Source: Schistocephalus solidus (lineage: Eukaryota; Platyhelminthes; Cestoda; Diphyllobothriidea; Diphyllobothriidae). Taken from it: 64,000 nucleotides of DNA. The notes under the pieces were generated by a model. The model was not told the DNA's origin. It searched no databases and saw nothing but the letters and a program-made list of their open reading frames with translations. The position numbers were made by a program, and so were the translations under genes. Position 1 is the first letter of the stretch; each line of letters begins with the position of its first letter. The stretch is from contig WEDG01005196.1 in assembly GCA_017591395.1 (NCBI GenBank), positions 1 through 64,000 of the forward strand. Reading direction: 5' to 3'. Below, piece after piece: positions 21,801-33,800 of this stretch.

Positions 21801-24800
21801 CAGTACAGAGCTCGCTGAGGTGCGGGTTAAGGATGCAGTCCTGGCAGAGGAAGTCGGAAAACTTCGCTCAACTCTATCGGAGGCCAAGTCGTCTTTCCAG
21901 GCAAGACAAAACGCTTGTCTCCTTTACTTACTATTTTGCTTTGAACTATATCGTCTAACCTGCGAAGGGGGAGAGGGTCGTTGGTTTATAGCAACATCAG
22001 AACGTTGTCGCCGAATTCGATGCATTCGCCGGCCATTTTTACTTTACAATTTCTCCTTCATCCTCCATTTTCTCTCCATCCTCTTCCCCTACGCCTACTC
22101 CTCCCTATTCACAACCATTTTTTTCCTCGGTTCTTCCCATTTCCTGATGCATCAAATCTTGATCACTGTTTCTTTCTTCAGCTTTGCTAACTTTTTCTAC
22201 CTTTTAGTCGAGTACTACAGACCGTCTAGTGCACTTGCTTAACAGTTATGGGCGCCCACATAAGTTTATCTCCATAGTTGGCATCTCAGGTCAACTTTCA
22301 CCGAAGGCAGTTATGACTTGTTTGTTACTTCGCACTTCTATGTAAACAGGTTGGGGGAGGGATGGGGGTATGTCAGTAAAGCCATCACATGCAGTGTGCT
22401 AGATAGTTGGATTTTACCACTGCTCAATGTCGCCTCTATTAAGGATTCCGAAATGGCCTCCCACAACTGAACAGTGTAATATATCCCGAGAGGCGAACGT
22501 TGTTGTAGTCGATGTTTTTTGTTCTCTCGTGTCAGTTGAACTGTCACTCTTTCGCAGCACGAACACGATGCAATACTTAGCATGTGGAGTGCCCCACAGA
22601 CATCCCTTTGGATGATGTGGGCAGTCTACACAGGTTGAATCCCTTCAAAACTGCAACGGTCACGTCGAATATATGAATGAACTAGTGGTCATCGACCACC
22701 AGTGTTAGTTAGCAATTCCATTGGTAACACTTTAATGTTGTTGCAGTAAGTTAATGGTGCAATCAGTACAGAATTGTGTGCAAATTCGACCGGTCGTCAC
22801 ATCACCCTACCTTTTCCACGTCGCTCTTCCTGGTTTCGTTCATTCCCACCCTGTTCTTTCACCTTCCACTCCCTTACACCCCGTGGCTGTTCCTGGTTCT
22901 TTGTCGTGTCCTTCTCCTGCTACTCTTTCCGCTTCTTGTGAAACTGATGCTCCCAATATCCTTGATGTACAATAATAATAAGTGGGTTTGGGTTCCATTC
23001 AGAAACTTAAACTCCTTTGGTTTCCGCCAACAGGCCGACAACTCGCGTAACCGCGTCCTCTCCTCCCTCTTGACTGCCGCCAAAGAGGGTAAACTGACCG
23101 GCATCCTCGGACGCCTCGGTGACCTGGGTGTCATCCCCCAACGCTGCGATGTGGCCGTTTCGACCGCGTGCGGCGCACTAGACCACATTGTAGTCCAGAC
23201 CATGGAGGAAGCGCAGAAGGCCGTTGAGTTCCTCAAATCCAACAACCTCGGCCAGGCCTCATTTATCGGTAACCACTACTGTTTAAGTTACTCCCAACAC
23301 AAGTCACATTATTGAGGGAATAAGACTTTTGCTTCTGAGCCAAAGCCTCATCATACTGCTATGTTTTGCTGATGATTACCGCGACTGTAGCGACAGTAAC
23401 TGTGAAATTTATTTGCAGAGTGCGTTTTGACGTCATATTTTCATTCGCTTGTCATCAGAATTCCCAAAAAGTTTACGAAGGCAAAACCTGATTGTGGTTT
23501 CCACTTATTTATTTTAAGTAGGTTGAATTAAGTAGCTTTATCGTCTATTGTTTTGGGTCGTCAAGCTATCCGGTGATTAACTACCATCCTACGCTCGGAT
23601 TGCACTTGTATTGCCCTTTTTATATACCATGGCTTTAGCGCTTTACATATAATGTGAACGCATTTTCAATAGGCATGTTTTTAGTCCAGCTACCACCAGA
23701 CACTGTTTGGAGTGCCGTTCGTGTTAATTTTATTATCATCGGTGAGTAGAAGGCCTGTGCAGTGTGGCAATTAGCGGTATGCATATAGGGTCCGTCTGGA
23801 GGCTGGGAAACTAGAGGTAGGGAAAACAGGAAGGTTTCAGCGGTCGGTGTTGTTTCAACCGTGAAAGAGTAAACAGTGCTATCCCTAAACAAAGTTGCTT
23901 AGACCTCCCAGACGGTTGCCGAACTCCACTAGGTAGCCCGAATCACCCATGGATTACATGTCCTCTCCGTAACACTTATTGCCTAGGGGTGGGGCGGATT
24001 TACTGGGTTTGGAGACGCACTCACCCCGAGGTCGTCGTTCGAGTTTAGGCCGCAGGCCACGGACATTTACAGTGACGTGGTCACTGTGCTGAGCTTGACT
24101 TCGCGGAGCCACAGATGAGTCGCGTACTGGTTATAGGCTGCGAGGAGCAGTCGCCGTCTGAACAAAGGCAAGTGATGCGACATCCCACTTCCTGCACGCA
24201 ACAGTACCATAACCGAGGAGCGCGCAGACGAACGCCAGTGTGGGTGAGCCAGATGACCGAGTAATCATCACATCAGTGCTCAACACATGTCATGATCTTA
24301 CAGCGCTTAACAACCGGTTAAGTGCCGGCTAAATGCCGGCCAACAAGCAAATACCATACTTTGATGACGTGAGCAACCGCTAATTGTCATAGGTATGGGC
24401 AAAAAAGAAGTATGGAAGAATTTTTTTATTATGCTGAGCTTTTAAACTCCTGCAGGAGTCCATATTCAGAGATACCAGCAGCAACTAAAAAGGATCGGCG
24501 TTTATAGGGGGTACAAACCAATCATTGATCACTGAAGCAAGCCCGAACGTGACTGCGCAAGGCTCTGTAAGACGGTGCCAAATCGATACATCGATTGATC
24601 GAATTGCCATAGTCGATCAAGCTTCGGTTAATGTTCGGTCCGTTTTTTTATCAGAGCCGGCGATTATCTTGATGGCTGCAAGGTTGATCTCATGGCCCAT
24701 TTTCTAGGAGTGGGCAGCAACTTGCGATACTTCGTCGCCCTGTCGCACCGCCAACTCATGTTCACGTATGCGCTATCTCAGGATGCTTTCAGTTTGACCT

Positions 24801-27800
24801 GTGTAATTAAAAGGACAGTTTAGGCATGGGATACGATAAACCACCCCAGATTGCTTTTTGGTGCCGATGTGCAATGCCAAAGCTTAGTCCGGCCCTAATG
24901 CGCTCAGTCGCTTCTGGGGCGTCCATAATATATGGCAGGCGTGCCATATCCTTGGTTGTGTTTATGATTGGGTTCTCCGAGGCCGAACACGTAGGTATCG
25001 GCTTATAAACGCCTTCGGATAGCCATTCAAAATAAAACTCTCGGAGCCTTCGGGCCTCGCGTACTTTTTCTCCTGCTTGCTGCAATGAGTCTGAATCCGT
25101 GTGAGGTTTTGAGGTCACAGAGCTCCTGCATCATCTAAATACTGAACCTTATGTACGAATTACCCATATCTGATGTGATCTCTGGATGATGGTTGCGAGC
25201 ATGAATAAAGTTTTGGTCCCAGCGATCGCGTCTACATCTCCCCAAAACGTTAACGGTTGGCAGTGATTTGGGTCTCGGCTGCCGGCTTTAGTTAATCCGC
25301 GGCGGTAGTTTTGTCCTCCTCAATGTGTGATGGTTTCGCATGCATAGAGCGATGCTTTCTTCCATAAACATCCTTCAGCTGGTCGGGTTCTATCATTTTC
25401 CCAAAGGGTTGGACAAAATGAAGCGATGGGAGTTGGAGTCTGCTAAGCCATTCAAAGGTCCGACCGCATCTGCCCAGCGACTATTCGATTTAGTAGAAGT
25501 TTCCGACCCTTCACTGAAGCCCTGCTTCTACTTCGGCCTCCGCAACACCCTGGTTGCTGAGACCCTGGACGTGGCTACGGACTGGGCCTTCAAGCATCCC
25601 GTTCGATTTCGTGTGGTCACGTTACAGGTTCGTTACTACATCTCTTTCACTGCCTATCATCTGGATTTTTTTTTCAAGATCAGCAAAGTTGAGGACCTTG
25701 TAAATGTGACTTATCCATGGCCTCTTCACGACTTCAGGGTCAACTGATTGAAACGTCCGGTGCCATGACGGGTGGTGGTGGTCGTCAGCTATCAGGCCGA
25801 ATGACTACGGACGTGTCCAAAGCTAAGCAGGCACGGCGTAGTTTGTCCGAGGCAGTGCTAACCGAAGAAGGTTTGTCTGCAAAAGAGCGTCAGTTGGCAA
25901 CCAAGGAGGCTGAGCTGGGACAATTACGTAGTAAGCGTGAGTGGCTGGAGGAGAAAGTGACCCACCTGCAGCGACAGGTCACAGATGCCGAACGCAACAT
26001 GGCCAAGTGGCAGGTCGGTTCTCATTACGGAATCGCGTTTTGGATGTAAATATATACAGCTACTTAAAACAAAATAAGTACGTTTTTTTTTATCTTTAAA
26101 CAGGCTGAGATAGTGCGTTTGCGGGAAGAGGCCGAGGCGTTGACACGTGAGGCTGAGCAGGCGGAGAAGCGCGCCGCCAATGCCGGACCTTCGAAAGCGG
26201 AGAGAGAGAAATTGGAGGCTAACGTTGCCGCGCTATCTAACGAAAACATAAAGAGGGCCGCTAAAGCAGAGAAATTGCGTGAAGAGGTTGACGACCTCAA
26301 AACGAAACTCATGGAGGCCGGTACGGCGCGCTTAGCTACAGTCCGCTCCCGAGTAGCCCTTGTTGAAAAGAAAATTAAGGAGGTACTTATCCATTTTTCA
26401 ACCAGTTACTTTACGAAGTACCGAAATACTTAGTACCATATAACATATTTTTCAGTTTGACTTCCTGACTCCTATCCAACCTTCCTCCATAGGTTACAGA
26501 TCAATTCACTAAACTCGAGGTAGAGATAAAGACGGCTCACCGGAACGAGGCCAAAACCCAGTCCAAGATCGAAGCCCTAGAGAAAGAGGTCGAGTCTCTA
26601 AAGGAGAAACTCACTGAAAATGAGGCACAACTCGTGGAAATCGAAACTACTGCTAAAACCTGCATGACTGAGTTTCAAACGATCCAACAAGAAGTACGTT
26701 CGTAATGATCTCAGTCGTCAGCATGAACTTCTTAACGGATTATAAGTAGTTATCTTTTTTACAGAAGTTATATTTCCGTTTTTGCAGATTACGGCGCTGA
26801 GTGAAGAGCGTGAGAAGGTCAACGCGCAGATCGGGGAGGTTGAGACTGAACTGGCAGCTGCGAAGAAGGACGAGGGTGTGGTCCAGCGCAAGGCCGAGGA
26901 TCTCCGTAGCCAGGTAAAGGATTCAGCTGCACGTGCTCGAGCTTGGCAGATGAAGCTGCGTAGTCTGAGACTTAACAAAGTCGACGATGATGATGAGGAG
27001 GAAGAGGAAAAAAAAGAGGCAGACGCAGATGTGGCTGACGCAGAAACAGATCTTAGTCAATCCCTGGCATCTGGGGCTGGTAGCCAATCACAGGACAACT
27101 CCCAACGTGACCCGCTGGCCTTCCTAGAATCTTCCAAGGACACCAAACTACCTACATACACCGATGAACAGTTGGCAGGTAGGGCTGTGAAGGGGCTTGA
27201 ATGCAGTTTTTTTAAACCGTTGGTCACCTGATGGCATTTTTAATAGCTTGTCAGTCACACGAGTCGTTCATTTATTGCAAATTTTTAGGTTGCAGCATCC
27301 TCCAACTTGAACTCCGGTCTTACATCCTGCAATTCAGTTTAGTTGGGAAGCACCAATTCTATGAGATTTTGCTTAATCTCTGTTGTACGGTCGGGCGGAG
27401 TCCATTAGCCTTGCCTGCTGAAACAGCTCAAGCCCCCGTAAATTTCTACTGACCGTGCGTACTCATTTGTAGTTCTGCCGTGCTTGATTCAGGAGGAACC
27501 TGATTTTTATATGAGGGTAATAGGCAAACCCTATAAATTAGAAACCAGTGCGTGATATGCATCTACATACGCACTCTTCATAGTTGCCAGTATTTAAATA
27601 GTATTTACAAAATGTAAGTAGCATTGTTTTTGAAATAAATACTGTCGAGGGTTGACGTGGTATTTTGTTCGGGTTCGGATTTTCGAGGGAAAACAAGAGA
27701 CATATAATTGTTCAAGCGTTTCCTAAAGAACTGTTGGCGTGGCGCCTGCATGAATGCTCGGAGAGACCATTCCATCGTTCTACTACCCATTGCGTAAAGA

Positions 27801-30800
27801 ATCCTTAGGGAGGGTTCAACCCGGACACATTCGTGCGTAAAAGCATTGAGTATTCACGAAGAGGAGGCGGGAGGTGCCGCTAACACATGTCCTCACGGCG
27901 CAGCTCTTGATCAAGATCATATAGTACCTTGTAACCTAAGTGAAGCCCACGTCTTTTATTTTGTAAAAAAGATGGAATAGATTTAGGCATTCGGGACCCC
28001 CGTTGCCTGACATTGCATTTTTTCGAGACCCATTTTGGTCTTTTGCGAGCTATGGCCTGTTCACCGCTTTCTAGGTAAGTTTGAAGTTCTGAGTAAGTTA
28101 CATCTAATTTTGCTCCCATTCTGTTTTGGTTGACTAACGATTTTCTTTGATCTGTCATCCCCACAGAAATGAACATAAATGAAGCGGAGTTGAAGAAACT
28201 GGAGGCGCAGATTGCATCCATGTCGCCCAACATGGCCGCCATACAGCAGTATAGAAGCAAAGTGGACCTCTACCTCAGTCGAGTAGCTGAACTTGACCAT
28301 GTGACTGATCTGCGCAACGAACAATTACGGCAAGAGGCGGAAGCCAAGGGGACACGTCTGTCTGAATTCATGGCGGGTTTCAATGTGATCACTACCCGTC
28401 TGAAAGAGATGTATCAGCTGTTGACTCAGGGTGAGCTTGCAGTCTATCTCGTTTTATTCCTTTAGGTTGATTTGAGCATTAGCTCCTGGTGGACATTATT
28501 ATCCCCACCACCACCACATCAGATTATAAAATCACACAAAATTATGCCTCGTAGATTCGCATTTTTAGATTCGCGAAATTTGAGTTGGAAACCATGGTAC
28601 AATTGTTAAAAGTTGTTTTATGGGGGTAAGACAGAACCAGGGAGCAGAAAAACTGGGAAAAGCAAACGAACCTATATACTGACTTAAAATGGGCTAAGTG
28701 GAACCCGCGGGATTCACGGGAAACGGAAGAGCTATGCCATGAACGAAGGGCAAGGGAACCGGCATTCTGGATCGATGTAAGGGAAAACAAATTTGAACCG
28801 GCGTCAAACAGAGCTAAAGGAAAAGACAAGTGACTGAAGGGCGAAAGTTAAGCGCGTGCAAATGAAATTAGGTAATTCGAACAAATGTTCTCAGTGGGTC
28901 CGGCTATTGTGCTTCCGCCTATTTTCGTTCTCCTTCGCGTAGTTAGCGCGCGCGTATATTTTACAACTTATTGTTTTCCAGTCCACATTATACAAATTGC
29001 GTAAAGGTTTCTTTATTTTATTGAATTGTACCTTCGTTATGTAACTCCTGGGACGTTTTAAGTTTACATAGTTTACCTTCCCGTCAATGACACACAAAAA
29101 GTCGGTCCCTAAGGTAACAGTCCGAATCTTAAGCTCGTTTTATCTAACCTTACTGTAACATTAGTATACTGTGCTGTAAATGCTCTAGTGAGACATATAC
29201 CCATTAGATGATACTGTACTCTATTTTTACGTCAACTATTCATTTTTTAAAAGTGTAATGTAGGTTTTTTTAAACAAACCGCTTGTTCACCTCCAGCCTT
29301 ATTTGATTTACTTGAAAAAAAAAATCAATTTTCAAGTACGTCACAAAACTCTCCAGTTTACCGGACTCTTCTCGTAGAAAAGCGTGGAGCGATGCGCAAC
29401 CTCACGCTAGGTAAACAAAGAATGTGGAAAAATTGCCCAAATATAATGTAACGTAGATATCTGCTCAAAATCGTAAACATTTTACCTAACATAATTTCGC
29501 TCATATTCTGAATAAAAAAGAACATTTTCCGGAACGATTTAGGTGAAAGCGTGAAATGCACAGTGCTTTTGGTTCCATAAAGTGGTCATCTTGTTAGGCC
29601 ATGTTCTTGGCATGTGAATTCGTAAAAAACGTGGGTTTCTGTTTTCACTTTTAAATCGGGGTTATCGTGGCCCTTTGTCCCCCACCCCCCACACGAAGGA
29701 TCAACCCGCAAGGTCATCTCCTGAGCGTAGCCCTAATTCGACCCATCGAAGTATTCTCGGTCTACATGACAAATTTATTCCTCACTGTTTGCCTCGGTCT
29801 AAGGGCAGCGCATTTAGCTTTCGGGTTGGCTCGTGACCCACGGGATCACCAGCATTTCGGTCCCATTGAGCCTGAAGGCCTAAACTGATCGCGTTGATGA
29901 AGCTGATCGGTCTGCTATTTGTACCGTATACATTCATTCACACGTCTGTTCGACCGTCGTAATCCGACGATGTCCATCGTATGCTCTATAGCAGGGTGTT
30001 GCGGGTACGCTGACTTGCATGTGATTTAGTTTAAAGGGATAGTAGACTTGCGCTGCATCTACCGCACTCTCTATTCCCCCACCTATGCTTGTTGTCAAGA
30101 CAGAGTCTAGAAGACCGGAGATGGGAAAAAGCGCAGGTGGCTGGCTCGACCGGGGCCAACACCCCCCATGTTTGGCATTTGCTATGGGAGCGCAACCCGA
30201 ATAACGCCTGTCGTACCCTGATATGGCCTTCGCGTTGGTCCAACGCATCTACCACGTGGCCTGCTTAGGGGGCACACTCATTCACACGACATTTCGACCT
30301 GCTCCAATCCAGGTGGTGCAGGGACGGTGACTTGCGCGTGAATAAGTTTTAAGTGATGGTAGCTGCATCTACCGAACTCTCTCCTCCCTTACCTGAACTC
30401 GGTGTCACGACAGAGTCTTAAAAACCGGAGATGGGAGAGGGCGCAGGTGACTGGCGTGGCCGGAGCCGCCCCTCGGTGTACCACCGCACCTGGCTCGAAT
30501 CCCACGGAGTGGAAGTGCCATAAAGGCCACATTAAGAAGGAGACATTACAGCCTGACTCTCAGTCCGCCAGTCAGCCACTCCACACAAAACACACATTGG
30601 ACTGACCACGCGGTCCGAGTGTTCCCGTCAGTTGGCAACCTTCCAAGCCACGGCTTTTAGCGCACCGTGATAGTTTCAAGCGCGTCCAGATTCGGGAAGC
30701 AATGTATTTCGCGCTGGGTGGCGGCTGGCGCATGACAACCGTTTTAGCTGTATTGATTATTAATCCAAAATTGGCGCAGCCTGCGGCGAAGAGGTCCATA

Positions 30801-33800
30801 CTCCTTTGCATGTCCTCCTCCATCACGATGTTAAGGGCGCAGTCGTCCGCGAAGAGCAAGTCATGGACTGTAGTCGTAGACACACGCGTTGAAGCCTGCA
30901 TACGCCGACTGTTGAGAAGGTGTCCGTCAGTTCATTAGGCGATGCGGATATTAGGCTGTTCAACACAGTAGGCGTCCATCAGCATAGCCGAGAACATAAG
31001 ACTGAACAGGGTGGAAGCCAATACGCATCCCTGCTTCACTCCGTTGGTCACTGCGAATGCTTCGGATACCGCCCCGTTGTCAGTGACGCGCGCCGTCATC
31101 CCGTCATGAAGCTGACGCACCATGTGCGTGAACCGCTCAGGACAGCCGAATTTCTGCATGACTTTCCACAGTCTGTAGCGATTCACCGTGTCAAAGGCTT
31201 TCGTTAGATCCACGAAGCTAGTGTATAGGTGAGTTCGCATCTCTGGCACTTGTCTTGTAGCTGGCGGGTGGCGAAGATCATGTGGGTTGTTCCGCGGTGT
31301 CGGCGGAAGTCACATTGGCTTTCCGGGAGCAGGCCCTGCTCTAGGTGACCGTTCACACCATTGAGAAGGATACGGGCGCAGATATTCCGGCGATGTTTAG
31401 CAAAGAGATGCCTCTGTGATTATCACAGAGTTGCCGGTTCCCCTTCCGTTTGTAGAGATGGACGATGGTCGTGTCTTTGAAATCCTGAGGAACTTGTTCT
31501 TGGCGCCACATTTCCTGGAAGAGTGTTGTGAGTTCTGCCATCAGCCCGGGGCTCGCCGTGCTTGTGGACTTCCGGTGGGATTGCGTCGGAACTCTGTGCT
31601 TTACCGCTGGAAATCTGTTGCATGGCCCGGATGGTTTCTGGTAGGGAAGGCGGCAGATCCAGGTCATTGTTCGTGTCCACTTGAGGGAGTCAGTCAATGG
31701 CAGCATCGGAGATGGCTGATGAGCAATTAACCACAATTCTGAAGTGCTCGGCCCAGCGCTTCAAAATTTGAGATTTATCTATCAGCAGTTTTGTGCCGTT
31801 AGAGCTAAGCAGCAGTGTGGTCCTCTTGATAAACGCGCCGTAGATGCCTTTGAAAAAGTTTTTCGTTTCGTTGCGGTCGGCATACCCGTGGATTTCCTCA
31901 GCCTTTCAGATCATCCAGATGTCCTGCGTCCTTCGCAGCCATTGCTGTACAAGGCGCCGGCACCTGAAGAAGGCTGCTTTGGTGGCGTCAGTCCGAAGGT
32001 CCATGTAGGCTTTGTGTAGTCCATTCTTATCCGCGAGTAAGTTGCTGATGTTCGCGTCATCGTCGTCAAACCAGTCCTGGGGTTGATAGCATGTGCGTCC
32101 AAGGACTTCGAGGGCGGTGGACTGGATGACATTTCGCAGTTGACACCATCGTGTCTCCACGGTGGCGTTATTATCTGCAGCATGCAGGTTCTCCAGTTTC
32201 TCGGTTATTTGGTTGCTCACATCAAAACAGTGAGCAAGCAAATTTAACAAAAGAGTATTTAACTTACCTGCCGGTCGCTTACCTTGGGGCCTTCGTCGGG
32301 ATTGCAGTCGGAGCCTCATCTGGGAGATGACGAGGCGGTTATATGTCCAACCATTTACATCGCGGATCGCCTTGGTTACCAGCACATCCTGTCGATTTCG
32401 CCTCCGGACGAGCGCATAGTCCAGCAACTGCCAGCGCCGCGACCGAGGGTGCATCCACGTGGCCTTCTCCCGCGTCGGAAGGCGAAAGAATGTGTTGGTC
32501 AGCAGGAGACGGTGTTCCGCACACGTTCGCAGAAGAAAGAGGCCGTTATCATTACTGCTACCGAGACCATGGGGACCCAGCACTCTCTGCCAGGCAGCGT
32601 GGTCGGTCCCGACGTGGACGTTGAACTCACCAAGGACAATTAACTTGTTCACCTTGGGAACAGTTGCCAGCAGGGCGTGCAGGTCATCGTAGAATTTGTC
32701 ATTCGCCGCATTAGAGCGTAGGCGCCGATGATGGTGGCGAACTGGTCTCCCCGAAAAGACAGGCGGAGGCTCATCAGGCGATCATTGATACCCTGCGACA
32801 GACAGGGTAGACCTCCCACGGTGTCGTGCCGGACAGCATATGTGACACCAGCGTCGCTTTGCTCTGCTTTTGGCCGGCCGCTCCAGAAGAAAGTGTAGCC
32901 GGCACCCACCTCCTCCAGCTGACCCTGCTCAAAGAATAGGGTCTCGCTGAGAGCAGCAATGTCCACCTTGTAACGCGCCAGTTCCCGAGTGACTAGCGCC
33001 GTCCTCCGTTCCGGTCGATTGCTCCTAGGAATATCTAAAATGAAACGAACATTCCAGGCTGCTAGTGTGAGTGGACTCACCCGAGCAGCCTGGAGAGTAT
33101 GGAGCGATCGGTGGGAACGGGGAGTATTGTTGTTTGTTTGAGTTTTACGACCGCGTATTTTGCGATCTGCGAGCCGTGGCCGGCTGCAGAAAACGTGAAA
33201 ACCATAGGACCGTAGGACTTTTTGAGAGGGGGAGGGTTGAGAAGTTCGGATGCCAGATATACCGGGTGTGGAGGCACACACAACAATGGAGACCCTCACC
33301 TTGTTTAGCCCGCCGATCGTAACGGTTTACCTGGGTGTGGCCGCTGGGAGGAACTTCGAAGAGCCACAGCTGAGCGTTGTGTACCAGTTATAGGTGGCCA
33401 CAGGAGCATTCACCACCTGTACGAGACAAATGGAGCGACCAAATGTAATCTGTGTCGTGCTACCCCTTAATAGTACCCCTACACGCCCTCTGCACGACGC
33501 ACTAAAGGCCATTTGATCACAGTTCTCGAGTTGCCGGACAATGCACACTTACAGTGTTTGGGCTAGCCAATCACAGGCGCCCACAAACTGCTATCATCCA
33601 ACCAACTGATCGAGCGGACACTGACTCTCACCTGACATTTCTACACACATGCTTACATCAATCTGGCGGACAGACGTGGGTGCGCATGTCAAGTGCTGAC
33701 TACGCATTGGAGACCTGCCAACTTTCTGTGAAGATAATGCGACTTCCACTGGTGTCTTTCCCCTTCTGGGAACCGGGCCTGATGATTGTAGTGGCCAGAG

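Larger units (their letters stand above)
30690..33480 (-). mobile_element. LINE-R copy 1, antisense in SMC4 intron 12
   Basis: A 2.8 kb LINE with a CFDP2/RTE-like endonuclease and a reverse transcriptase. The endonuclease starts [16 protein letters not shown] near 33055 and continues [20 protein letters not shown], then a second block [15 protein letters not shown] near 32640. Reverse transcriptase: [13 protein letters not shown] near 31210, [18 protein letters not shown] near 31050 and LLFADDCAL near 30840-30865. The polymerase breaks off after PPPSAKYIA near 30700, where repeat E begins. The C-terminal zinc-finger region of the family is therefore absent. Frameshifts near 32650, 31900, 31350 and 30930. 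Confidence 0.85.

Noticed and set aside
21901..22242. Continuation of the long exon 5 reading frame into a further 114 codons
   Set aside because: The extension is hydrophobic and tyrosine/phenylalanine-rich, unlike the coiled coil. SMC homology resumes only at exon 6 after a GC-AG junction that preserves phase.
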